Assembly (NCBI GenBank): GCA_023249275.1
Contig: JAHFCV010000006.1
Coordinates: 1 to 30,777, forward strand
Direction: 5' to 3'
Length of the DNA: 30,777 bases
DNA from: Candidatus Methanoperedens sp.
GTDB lineage: Archaea; Halobacteriota; Methanosarcinia; Methanosarcinales; Methanoperedenaceae
Shown: in pieces, positions 15,772-23,139 of the stretch
Numbering within the stretch: position 1 is the stretch's first letter
Layout of the letters: each line of letters starts with the position of its first letter
Notes under the pieces: generated by a model
What the model was told of the DNA's origin: nothing
Seen by the model: the letters and a program-made list of their open reading frames with translations, nothing else
Database searches by the model: none
Translations under genes and position numbers: made by a program

Positions 15772-16512
15772 ATGGAAAAGGAGAGGACTACTGCAATTCT
15801 ATCGACAGATAATGGTATGGTAGCACTGGACAGCCCTGTTAAGTTAAAAATACTTGAACTTCTTTCAAATGGCACAACGTCATTCGATGAGCTTGTAGAA
15901 AAATCCAGGAAAGCCAAATCCACCATATCCGTGCATTTGCATGATCTTGAAGAATTGAACCTGATAGAGGAGAAAACATTCCCCGACGATAAGCGCAAAA
16001 AATATTTCATTTTGAATGCTCTTTACCTTGCGCATTCTATAGCTCCATTACGTAATCAATACAATAAGCATCTGGATAACGTTGCAACATCGGTATTGAA
16101 TGGTAATTCATTTAAAGAAGACCTTTTTTGCAGTTTCAGGTATGGGATGGAAGCTTATGGCATTGACCCGCAACCGATTTTGAAAAAACTGGGAAATGAT
16201 TTAGGAACAAAAATCGGAGGGGGATTCAAATCAGAGGATTATGAGGGAGTTTTGAAAGAATTGTCTTTTTTTTGGGGACATCATAAGCTTGGGGATATGA
16301 CCGTTATCGAAGGCGATGACCTTGCAATAATGATAAAAAACTGCCACCATTGCAGTAAAATGCCGGCTGTGGGAAAAACATTGTGTTCAATGGATGAGGG
16401 GATTATAGAAGGGGTTTTTTCAAGCAAATTGGACTTAGACTGCAATGTTAAAGAAACTGAATGTAACGGAACAGGGCATAATCATTGTAAATTTGTGGTT
16501 GAAGAAAAATAA
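15772..16512 (+). CDS. MsvR-like transcriptional regulator (ArsR-type HTH plus V4R domain)
   Basis: This 246-residue protein has an N-terminal winged helix of the ArsR type (about residues 20-95; KILELLSNGTTSFDELVEKS and STISVHLHDLEEL form the recognition helices). A V4R domain (about 115-246) follows, with clustered cysteines and histidines (NCHHCSKMPAVGKTLC, LDCNVKETECNGTGHNHC). This domain order is that of MsvR, a redox-responsive regulator of methanogens whose V4R cysteines sense oxidation. An MsvR-like operator lies in its own promoter. Targets outside the window cannot be seen. Confidence 0.82.
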   Translation: MEKERTTAILSTDNGMVALDSPVKLKILELLSNGTTSFDELVEKSRKAKSTISVHLHDLEELNLIEEKTFPDDKRKKYFILNALYLAHSIAPLRNQYNKHLDNVATSVLNGNSFKEDLFCSFRYGMEAYGIDPQPILKKLGNDLGTKIGGGFKSEDYEGVLKELSFFWGHHKLGDMTVIEGDDLAIMIKNCHHCSKMPAVGKTLCSMDEGIIEGVFSSKLDLDCNVKETECNGTGHNHCKFVVEEK

Positions 16513-16570
16513 GGTTTAAACCATAAACGATATATTGCTTGATAATTACTTACAGGCTATTAGCTCGTGC

Positions 16571-16585
16571 GCGGCTGTGGTCCAG
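16571..16585 (+). pseudogene. 15-nt copy of the 5' end of tRNA-Gly(CCC)
   Basis: The 15 bases gcggctgtggtccag are identical to the first 15 bases (acceptor strand, positions 8-9, start of the D arm) of the tRNA gene that begins 97 nt downstream at 16668. The following bases diverge and no tRNA can be folded. It looks like a partial duplication or a remnant of recombination at the tRNA gene. Confidence 0.55.
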
Positions 16586-16667
16586 AACGGCCCGAGTCAC
16601 GCCTCTGGAGGGCGTGTCCATCTCGCTGCGCTCGATTGGACTAAGTGCAAAACGAAGAATAAACCAT

Positions 16668-16780
16668 GCGGCTGTGGTCCAGCGGTTATGACAGGGGCTT
16701 CCCAACAACCTTTTGCAGGCAAAAGCCTGACCAGAAGGAGGGAAACAGCCTCTAACCCGGGTTCGAATCCCGGCAGCCGC
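16668..16780 (+). tRNA. tRNA-Gly (anticodon CCC) with a 42-nt intron
   Basis: The acceptor stem GCGGCTG/CAGCCGC, D arm, anticodon stem GGGGC/GCCTC, and T arm CCGGG-TTCGAAT-CCCGG all fold. The anticodon loop reads TTCCCA|A, giving anticodon CCC at 16701-16703. The exon joint is at the canonical 37/38 site and the intron is 16705-16746. TTCCC of the anticodon loop can pair with GGGAA (16740-16744) near the intron 3' end, as expected for the bulge-helix-bulge cut by the archaeal splicing endonuclease. The intron has an internal hairpin. CCA is not encoded. Confidence 0.88.
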
Positions 16781-16876
16781 ATAAATGTCAATAAAACGAG
16801 ACCGTTACATTACGTGTTGGTATATTTTTATTTCTTTGCGTACTTTGCGTTCTTCGCGGTTTAAGGTATAGACAAC

Positions 16877-17040
16877 TCACCGCAAAGTTAGCCATGAACT
16901 TCGTTCATAGACGACCATGAAAACAGACATAAAAATTAACAGCGAACTCCAAACGAACTCGTACGAACTCCGGCGGCGTGAGTTCGTATCGGTTCGTACG
17001 AGTTAGTTGTTTTTTCATACCAGGGCGCAAAGACCGCAAA
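16877..17040 (+). repeat. ~155-bp palindromic repeat, copy A
   Basis: This non-coding element contains, in order, caccgcaaag, a gttcatag motif, ttaacagcgaact, and an imperfect palindrome built from actcgtacgaact and agttcgtacgagtt around ccggcgg. It ends in gttgttttttcatacc. The whole order recurs in inverted orientation at 24787-24940. It starts 97 nt after the 3' end of tRNA-Gly(CCC). No open reading frame is present. The remaining parts of 16781-17214 hold only ctttgcg-type repeat fragments and the ahcY promoter region. Confidence 0.8.
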
Positions 17041-17214
17041 GCAGCGATTGATAATGCTGCAACTACGCTTCAATTAACATGACGATTTCATGCTACGAAT
17101 AAGATCCAATTTTATTCACCAACACGAATTGAAACGTTCACAATAAAACCAACAGATTTAATAGTATATCGGGCATTAGGCATCTGTTTTACGGAATAAA
17201 ATAAAGGGATTTCG

Positions 17215-18471
17215 ATGAAAAACTATATCATAAAAGACATAAACCTTGCAGATGAAGGAAAACAGCGAATCGAATGGGCGCGCAGGCACATGCCCGTCCT
17301 CCAAAAAATAAAAGAGCAGTTCGAAAAAGAAAAACCGCTTGTGGGCGTCAATGTCGTTGCATGCCTTCATGTAACGGTTGAAACCGCCAATCTTATTCAT
17401 ACCATGAAAGCAGGAGGCGCAAACATCGCACTCGCCGCGTCAAACCCCCTCAGCACCCAGGACGATGTGGCGGCTGCGCTTGCTTCCGAAGGGATAAAAA
17501 CCTATGCGATAAAAGGAGAGAACGAGGAACAGTATTATGAATGTCTCGAAGAAGCGCTCAAGATAAAGCCGCATGTCACCTTAGACGATGGCGCAGATAC
17601 AATAGCGCTTGTCCATTCAAAACACCAGAATTTGATAAAAGGCATACTGGGAGGATGCGAGGAGACAACCACAGGCGTTATCAGGCTTCGGGCAATGGCG
17701 GCTGAAGGCGCGCTTAAGTACCCTGTTGTCGCAGTAAACGATGCCGAGACAAAGATGATGTTCGATAACAGATACGGCACAGGGCAGAGCACCATACACG
17801 GGATAATGAATGCCACCAACATCCTTTTTGCAGGAAAAACAATTGTGGTTGCAGGCTATGGCTGGTGCGGGCGCGGCGTGGCTTCAAGGGCGCGGGGGCT
17901 TGGCGGCAATGTCGTTGTGGTCGAGGTTGAGCCGAGAAAAGCCCTGGAGGCTGTTATGGACGGTTTCAGGGTCATGCCCATGAAGGAGGCGGCTCGTGTC
18001 GGGGATTTGTTTATTACTGTCACCGGTGATATCTCAGTCATCCGCAAGGAGCATTTCCAGGTCATGAAAGACCAGGCGATAGTGTGCAATTCCGGTCACT
18101 TCAATGTTGAAATTGATATTCCCGGGCTTACAAAGTTATCAAAGAAAGTAAACCAGATTAAGAACGATGTGCAGGAATTCTTACTGAAAGACGGTAAAAG
18201 AATCTATCTTCTTGCTGAAGGCAGGCTTGTGAATCTTGCAAGCGCATTCGGGCACCCGCCCGAGGTCATGGATATGAGCTTTGCAAACCAGGCGCTTGCT
18301 GTGAAATACATTGCTGAAAAGGGCAAGACCCTTGAGAACCAGGTTTACAGGGTGCCTGCTGAAATCGATAGCAGGGTGGCTAAACTCAAGCTTGAGGCTA
18401 TGGGTATTGAGATAGAAACCCTGACAGAAGAGCAGGATAAATATCTCCATTCATGGACAATGGGAACATAG
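17215..18471 (+). CDS. ahcY: adenosylhomocysteinase (S-adenosylhomocysteine hydrolase)
   Basis: This 418-residue protein carries NAD-dependent SAH hydrolase motifs: CLHVTVETANL, the substrate-binding LDDGADT and EETTTGVIRL segments, catalytic VNDAETKMMFDNRYGTGQS, the NAD-binding VAGYGWCGRGVA, CNSGHFNVEID, and a C-terminal HPPEVMDMSFANQAL. It splits S-adenosylhomocysteine (or, in some methanogens, S-inosylhomocysteine) to homocysteine plus nucleoside. It is the first gene of a four-gene plus-strand cluster; the next gene begins 1 nt after its stop codon. Confidence 0.93.
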   Translation: MKNYIIKDINLADEGKQRIEWARRHMPVLQKIKEQFEKEKPLVGVNVVACLHVTVETANLIHTMKAGGANIALAASNPLSTQDDVAAALASEGIKTYAIKGENEEQYYECLEEALKIKPHVTLDDGADTIALVHSKHQNLIKGILGGCEETTTGVIRLRAMAAEGALKYPVVAVNDAETKMMFDNRYGTGQSTIHGIMNATNILFAGKTIVVAGYGWCGRGVASRARGLGGNVVVVEVEPRKALEAVMDGFRVMPMKEAARVGDLFITVTGDISVIRKEHFQVMKDQAIVCNSGHFNVEIDIPGLTKLSKKVNQIKNDVQEFLLKDGKRIYLLAEGRLVNLASAFGHPPEVMDMSFANQALAVKYIAEKGKTLENQVYRVPAEIDSRVAKLKLEAMGIEIETLTEEQDKYLHSWTMGT

Positions 18472-18472
18472 G

Positions 18473-19558
18473 ATGCAGCTTCAAATAAAAGCGGTTGAGA
18501 ACTATTTAAAAGAACTGTACGGCAGCGCAAGAGTCACGGGAATCAGTGAACTCGGCGGTATGCCGGTTGAGATAGAGGGGGGCATAAAAGGATTCGGGTA
18601 CGGCAAGCCTTATCTCATCGAATTTGAGGCAAAGGGGAAAACACAGTCGGTCGTGCTTTCCTCCATGCGCGTGCAGAAGGGATTCGGGCATGACCATTTT
18701 TCCGACAGGGCGGCGATTCTCATCTGGCAGAATTCGGTGTTTAATAAACTGCCCGGGCACGTTCGCTCTCTTGACGTGGGATACTTCACGCATGACGGCG
18801 GGATTTTCTCGGCAGGCAAAGCAGAGGAATATTTTATTTTAATGGAAAAAATCGAGGGGAAGGAGTATTTCCTTGACCTTGAGAGAATAAAGAAGGACGG
18901 AAAACTCGCGGCTCTTGATAAGGAGCGGACAATAGCACTATCTTCGTATCTTGCCAGAATCCATGCCAACAAGCATGATGACCGCGAGCTGTACCTCCGT
19001 AAAATCAGGGATACCGTGGGACACGGAGAATGCATCATGGGATTAACGGACAGCTACCCTGATAATCTTGATTTTGTGAGCTGGGACGACCTGTGCGGGA
19101 TAGAAAAGAAATGCGTGGACTGGCGCTATAAAATCAAAGGAAAGACGCACCGCCTGTGCATGACCCACGGCGATTTCCATCCATGGAACATAATGTTCCG
19201 GGAAGGAGCGGATTTCACAGTGCTTGACCGAAGCCGAGGAGAATGGGGCGAGGCGGCGGATGACGTTTCTTCCATAACCATGAACTATCTTTTCTATTCG
19301 TTGCAAAAATACGGGAAGCTGGCAGGACCATTTAAGGAATTATATGAACTCTTCTTTAAAAATTACCTTGGAAAAACAGGCGATGATGAACTATTGAGTG
19401 TCATCCAGCCGTTTTATGTTTTCCGCAGCGTTGTAGTCGCAAGCCCGATATGGTATCCCAATCTTGACCCGACAGTGCGGGCAAAGCTCTTCAATTTTAT
19501 CAATAATGTACTGGATAGCGAAGAATTTAATTATCAAGATGTGAATTCGTATCTATAG
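18473..19558 (+). CDS. aminoglycoside phosphotransferase-fold kinase
   Basis: This 361-residue protein has the APH/choline kinase-like catalytic loop HGDFHPWNI (about residues 224-232) and the metal-binding VLDRSRGEWGEAADD that replaces the usual D-x-D/E region. An N-lobe is visible before it. The family phosphorylates small hydroxyl compounds (aminoglycosides, methylthioribose, homoserine, sugars). The substrate here is unknown, and true drug resistance is unlikely in this setting. It follows ahcY by 1 nt and is followed after 7 nt by a P-loop kinase gene, so it is most likely metabolic. Confidence 0.75.
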   Translation: MQLQIKAVENYLKELYGSARVTGISELGGMPVEIEGGIKGFGYGKPYLIEFEAKGKTQSVVLSSMRVQKGFGHDHFSDRAAILIWQNSVFNKLPGHVRSLDVGYFTHDGGIFSAGKAEEYFILMEKIEGKEYFLDLERIKKDGKLAALDKERTIALSSYLARIHANKHDDRELYLRKIRDTVGHGECIMGLTDSYPDNLDFVSWDDLCGIEKKCVDWRYKIKGKTHRLCMTHGDFHPWNIMFREGADFTVLDRSRGEWGEAADDVSSITMNYLFYSLQKYGKLAGPFKELYELFFKNYLGKTGDDELLSVIQPFYVFRSVVVASPIWYPNLDPTVRAKLFNFINNVLDSEEFNYQDVNSYL

Positions 19559-19565
19559 GGGTTAA

Positions 19566-20117
19566 ATGGCTTTTGCAGTATGGTTCACAGGTCTTCCCGG
19601 CAGCGGAAAAACAGCGATTGCATCCCGTGCCGCCGCAATACTTAAGAAAAAAGGAATTGATGTTAAAATCCTCCAGCTTGACGAGATTCGCCGGATTCTT
19701 ACCCCGACCCCTAAATACACGGATGAGGAGCGGGATATTGTCTATGCATCACTCGGCTATATGGCAAAACTCCTGACCGAATGCGGGGTCAATGTTTTTA
19801 TCGATGCCACAGCAAACAAAAGGAAATACCGTGATTCAGCGCGCAACATAATCCCCCAATTCGCTGAAGTATTTGTCAGATGCCCGCTTTCCCTTTGCAT
19901 GGAACGTGAAGCACACAGGAAAGCTGCTTTTTCGCCTAAAGGCATCTATAACAAATCAGCGCAGACAGGCGCCAATGTGCCCGGTGTCAATGTCCCTTAT
20001 GAAGAACCTCTAAAGCCTGAAATAGTGGTGGACAGCGATAAAATGAATCCCGGTGAGAGTGCAAAAAAAGTGGCGGATGCCATTATTACACTTTATGGGG
20101 AAGCGCATGGAAATTGA
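19566..20117 (+). CDS. P-loop kinase of the APS kinase (CysC) family, divergent
   Basis: This 183-residue protein has a P-loop GLPGSGKT (about residues 9-16) and the CysC-type C-terminal signature PKGIYNKSA ... VPGVNVPYEEP. Canonical APS kinases have LDGDxVR after the P-loop; here it reads LDEIRRIL, so the substrate site has changed. No other sulfate-activation gene is present in the window. It may phosphorylate adenylylsulfate or an unrelated nucleotide or small molecule. Its end overlaps the phosphatase start by 11 nt. Confidence 0.75.
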   Translation: MAFAVWFTGLPGSGKTAIASRAAAILKKKGIDVKILQLDEIRRILTPTPKYTDEERDIVYASLGYMAKLLTECGVNVFIDATANKRKYRDSARNIIPQFAEVFVRCPLSLCMEREAHRKAAFSPKGIYNKSAQTGANVPGVNVPYEEPLKPEIVVDSDKMNPGESAKKVADAIITLYGEAHGN

Positions 20118-20907
20118 AACTCTCGTTGATATTGGAATTGAAATCAGGGATATAATTCGCTCTTTCATTCGTGATAATGCGGATTATGGCGAAATGGTCG
20201 TTCAGCGCCCGAAGGATATCACGCGCAAAATGGACATGGCTGCCGAACACGCGCTTGATGAGGCGCTTCTTGCGCGCGGTCTTTCGGCGCGAATAATATC
20301 AGAGGAGCTTGGCGACCGTACTGTTGGGAAGCATCCCGAGTTCATGCTGGTTTTTGACCCCATAGACGGCTCTACCAATGCCACATGCGGCATTCCTTTT
20401 TTCTGCACGTCGCTTGCTTACACTGAAAAAACAGATATTGCAACATTCGAGGATATCACTATGGCAGTGATTTGTGATATCCACGGAAACACATATCATG
20501 CGGCGCTGGGGAAAGGCGCATTTTTAAATGGTAAACGGATTAGCGGCAAAAAGCGCGGCGCACGACCAAAGCCTGTGGTATCGGTATATTCGTATGGAGT
20601 GCCACACGTTCCCGCAGGGCTTATTGAGCTTGAAAAATCAATTATAGTCCGGGCTCTGGGCAGCATCGCCCTGGATATGTGTTATGCGGCTGACGGGACG
20701 CTTGACGGGGTTATTGATACAAGGGGGCTTGTGAGCGGCTATGATATCATGGCATCTGCATTGATATTGAAAGAGGCGGGTGGTTTCCTGACTGATATTG
20801 AGGGGAAAAACATATCCCATGATGTGAAGGCAAGCGGTTTGTCCATAATCGGGACGAAGGATAAGGGGCTTCATGACAGGATTGTGGGAATATTGGCTCA
20901 AAAGTGA
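20107..20907 (+). CDS. inositol monophosphatase-family phosphatase (IMPase/FBPase/PAP phosphatase)
   Basis: I chose the ATG at 20107 (266 residues); the earlier frame overlaps the kinase gene too far. The metal-binding motifs are E66-E67 (ISEELGD), DPIDGSTN (84-91) and the C-terminal GYDIMASALILKEAGG. Family members hydrolyse inositol-1-phosphate, fructose-1,6-bisphosphate or 3'-phosphoadenosine 5'-phosphate (CysQ). The preceding CysC-like kinase makes the last option worth considering, but archaeal members are usually IMPase/FBPase. The last ~150 nt of the gene are duplicated, in damaged form, at 21576-21729. Confidence 0.85.
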   Translation: MEIETLVDIGIEIRDIIRSFIRDNADYGEMVVQRPKDITRKMDMAAEHALDEALLARGLSARIISEELGDRTVGKHPEFMLVFDPIDGSTNATCGIPFFCTSLAYTEKTDIATFEDITMAVICDIHGNTYHAALGKGAFLNGKRISGKKRGARPKPVVSVYSYGVPHVPAGLIELEKSIIVRALGSIALDMCYAADGTLDGVIDTRGLVSGYDIMASALILKEAGGFLTDIEGKNISHDVKASGLSIIGTKDKGLHDRIVGILAQK

Positions 20908-20986
20908 CCATATTGTGGTTTAAGACTTCGATATGGGAAGCCAATCTCAGGTAAAGTTTAATAGGGTTCACGCGCATGTTCTAACC

Positions 20987-21565
20987 ATGCAGACCCAGGT
21001 AAAACGTTATACCGTAACAATCAGAGGTAAGGTTCAACATATAGGTTATCGCGGGATAATAGAAGGCACAGCCAGAAAACTGGACTTGAAAGGCTATGTT
21101 TTTAACGATTTAGATAACAGTGTCAAAATTGTGTGCGAAGGTCTGCAAAAATCTGTAGATAATTTTATAAGCGCTCTCCAGGATTTTGCAAGAGCTGATA
21201 TCGAAAGCATCGAAAAAAAAGAGATTCATGAAGTTTTTCCCCTGCCTCACTTATTCAGCAGGGTGGCTACTGACGAGTACTATGAATTCAGCAGGAAATT
21301 CGATATAGGTTTGGACTTTCTGGATGGGATAAAGACAGATACCGGGGAGATGAAAGGCTCGCTTATAGAGATAAAAGGTACGCTCGGAGAAATGAAAGGC
21401 ACGCTTGGAGATATGAAGGGCTCTTTGAATAGCATTGATAACACGCTTGGAACATTTGTGACAGAACAAAGAGATTTTAATAAAGAAATGCGAGAGCATA
21501 ATCAGTGGATGAAAGAGCATAACCAGCGCCTTGGGAAAATCCTTGAAAAGCTGGCAGAGAAATAA
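20987..21565 (+). CDS. acylphosphatase with a C-terminal heptad-repeat coiled coil
   Basis: From the ATG at 20987 this is a 192-residue protein (an upstream ATG at 20933 is possible). Residues about 7-95 are an acylphosphatase domain with the catalytic Arg in GKVQHIGYR (R22) and Asn in GYVFNDLDNSV (N40). Acylphosphatases are normally about 90 residues. Here a further ~100 residues follow, including five successive 7-residue units (GEMKGSL, IEIKGTL, GEMKGTL, GDMKGSL, NSIDNTL) and a charged helical end, which predicts a coiled coil or oligomerisation stalk. The gene lies between the intact phosphatase gene and a duplicate of its 3' end, suggesting insertion or segmental duplication. Confidence 0.8.
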   Translation: MQTQVKRYTVTIRGKVQHIGYRGIIEGTARKLDLKGYVFNDLDNSVKIVCEGLQKSVDNFISALQDFARADIESIEKKEIHEVFPLPHLFSRVATDEYYEFSRKFDIGLDFLDGIKTDTGEMKGSLIEIKGTLGEMKGTLGDMKGSLNSIDNTLGTFVTEQRDFNKEMREHNQWMKEHNQRLGKILEKLAEK

Positions 21566-21575
21566 ATATTTTCTC

Positions 21576-21729
21576 CATGCGTCAGCCCTGATATTGAAAG
21601 AAGCGGGGGTTTGCTGACTGATATTGGAGGGAAAAACATATCCCATGACGTGAAGGCAAGCGGGATGTCTATAATCGGGACGAAGGATAAGGGGCTTCAT
21701 GACAGGATTGTGGGAATATTGGCTCAAAA
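21576..21729 (+). pseudogene. duplicated, frameshifted 3' end of the inositol phosphatase gene
   Basis: This ~154-nt stretch is nearly identical to 20749-20904. The shared parts include ctgatattgaaag, aaaaacatatcccatga and the exact final run up to ggctcaaaa. A deleted base near 21610 shifts the frame and gives an early TGA, so it codes for nothing. It marks a duplication on the far side of the acylphosphatase gene. Confidence 0.9.
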
Positions 21730-21746
21730 CCGATAGCATTCGAAAA

Positions 21747-22193
21747 CTATTGTTTTACTGATTTATTTAATAAAAATTCTTTTTGAATCGACATAAGTTC
21801 ATTGGATCTGTAGTCTATAGCCTGTACATATACAGAAACCGGTTTATCTTCTGAAAACGTATCATAGAGCCCTATTCTGAAATTATAGGTACGCGAGTCT
21901 CTCATCAAAAGTAATGAATACCAGTCTGAAACAGGTTTCGTTTCCTGATTTATTGACACAGTAATGCCCGGCGCTTCCATAAGCCCACCTTTAGGAAGAC
22001 CTATCTTTGATATATCTTCAAGATTACCTTCAATATTTGCTATGCGCAGCGATCCATTCTGGGGTGCTATTTCCACCAAAACATTTATATTGGCGACTTT
22101 TGCTGGTTTTGCAGTGCTCTCGAAATAAAAAACACCAATTAATGCTGCAATCACTAAAATGATAACAACAAGCATCTTCACAAAAGTATTCAT
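21747..22193 (-). CDS. membrane-anchored extracytoplasmic protein, partner of cytochrome 2
   Basis: This 148-residue protein has an N-terminal membrane anchor (about residues 6-24) and an external domain. It is a divergent paralogue of the 1562-1993 product. Shared landmarks in order are SKIGLP, EAPGI, a Trp, Y-N-F-R-IGL and a final basic or acidic strand. It follows cytochrome 2 by 89 nt on the same strand, with a terminator hairpin between them. No known motif suggests a reaction; a cytochrome-associated structural role is the best guess. Confidence 0.75.
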   Translation of the reverse strand: MNTFVKMLVVIILVIAALIGVFYFESTAKPAKVANINVLVEIAPQNGSLRIANIEGNLEDISKIGLPKGGLMEAPGITVSINQETKPVSDWYSLLLMRDSRTYNFRIGLYDTFSEDKPVSVYVQAIDYRSNELMSIQKEFLLNKSVKQ

Positions 22194-22232
22194 AATTACT
22201 TCTAATTCAAATCATCCGATAAATAACTATTG

Positions 22233-22267
22233 TATAAAAAAAATGGAAGAAGGAGGTAAACCTCCTT
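22233..22267 (-). terminator. hairpin terminator after cytochrome 2
   Basis: An 8-bp inverted repeat (aaggaggt/acctcctt, 22250-22267) is followed on the minus strand by a T-run (22235-22243 as A on the plus strand). It matches the placement of the terminator after cytochrome 1, so both cassettes have a terminator between their two genes. Confidence 0.65.
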
Positions 22268-22282
22268 TCCTATTCTAATATT

Positions 22283-22927
22283 TTATCCACCAGTGGAATA
22301 TGTAGTCTTGGTTGAACCATTCACAGTTATCGAACTTATGTTATACAGTCCAGCACCCGTCTCGGTAATGGTCATGTTATATCCAACAGATCTTACCCAG
22401 GTGATGTTCACAATAGCATGTGTATGACATCCGACACAAGCTTCGTTTGCACCCTTGAGTATATTGGTACCGTTCGTGCCGCTATCTTGCTTAGTTGAGT
22501 TATAGAAATCACCATGTGACTCATTTACTCCCTGTAACTCGGCTGGCACACCTGTATGGCATGACGCACATTCCTTTGTAACTGCTGCATGCGCACCAGA
22601 GTTAGTAGTTACATTTTCTGTCTTACTTGTATAATTGTAGCTACCATCCAAAGTGCTCATGTTCTTACCAGTAGGAATACTGTTTACAGTTCCTGTGGTG
22701 TGGCACACTTCGCATCTATCTCTGCCGCTCTGATTTGCTATTGTATTGTGTACATCAATCGATGTAATACCTATTTCATTCACAATATCCTGATGGCATT
22801 TGGCGCAGTTCACTGAACTTCCGTTGTAGAACGAATGCTGCCCTGAGAACAATGACAATGTGCTCGGCATTGCAAACAAACCCACTGAAATCACTGCAAT
22901 TGAAAGCAATAATATTTTACTGTTCAT
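22283..22927 (-). CDS. tetraheme c-type cytochrome, secreted (cassette 2)
   Basis: This 214-residue protein has a signal peptide almost identical to that of cytochrome 1 and four CxxCH motifs at about 41-45, 72-76, 120-124 and 164-168. It is Asn-x-Ser/Thr rich. A His shortly after the cleavage region (GQHSFYN) could act as a distal heme ligand (inference). It is predicted to carry four c-type hemes and work in extracytoplasmic electron transfer. The start is supported by aaaggaggtg about 9 nt upstream and by identity of the first codons with cytochrome 1. It is divergent from the dodecaheme cytochrome gene. Confidence 0.92.
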   Translation of the reverse strand: MNSKILLLSIAVISVGLFAMPSTLSLFSGQHSFYNGSSVNCAKCHQDIVNEIGITSIDVHNTIANQSGRDRCEVCHTTGTVNSIPTGKNMSTLDGSYNYTSKTENVTTNSGAHAAVTKECASCHTGVPAELQGVNESHGDFYNSTKQDSGTNGTNILKGANEACVGCHTHAIVNITWVRSVGYNMTITETGAGLYNISSITVNGSTKTTYSTGG

Positions 22928-22964
22928 TTCTTTTTCACCTCCTTTCCTATCCGTTATAATTATC

Positions 22965-22990
22965 TACCCAATTTGGGTTTAATTTGGGTA
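22965..22990 (-). promoter_or_regulatory. TACCCAA-N12-TTGGGTA inverted repeat upstream of cytochrome 2
   Basis: This 26-bp inverted repeat has perfect 7-bp arms and an additional AACCC in the spacer. Related motifs lie upstream of cytochrome 1 at 640-715. It sits 38-64 nt before the ATG, and TATA-like sequence lies further up at about 23010-23022. It may be an operator for a shared regulator of both cassettes. Confidence 0.55.
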
Positions 22991-23139
22991 TACTTTATAC
23001 TCATTCTTAATGGCATATATACTTTACGATTTCTGTTTTTGAAATCCGAAGCATAATATTATATTATGCGCGAGGTTAATAAACACTACTGAATATACAA
23101 GTGGCATATTTAAATTTTAATTACCATCAAGAAAACACT

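Noticed and set aside
16597..16791. 64-residue minus-strand open frame
   Set aside because: It is antisense to the tRNA-Gly gene; its LPGFEPG-type text comes from the T arm, a well-known false protein.
16535..16864. 109-residue plus-strand open frame
   Set aside because: It runs through the tRNA-Gly gene, its intron and the partial tRNA copy; the composition is not protein-like.
16930..17010. Repeated cgtacgaact units as a possible CRISPR array
   Set aside because: The units are arms of a palindrome without regular spacers; two copies of the whole element exist, not an array.
18473..19558. Antibiotic resistance gene
   Set aside because: The APH fold covers many metabolic kinases; tight coupling to ahcY and a P-loop kinase favours metabolism.
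21251..21739. 162-residue minus-strand frame
   Set aside because: It is antisense to the acylphosphatase tail and the duplicated phosphatase fragment; its repeats are mirror images of the heptads.
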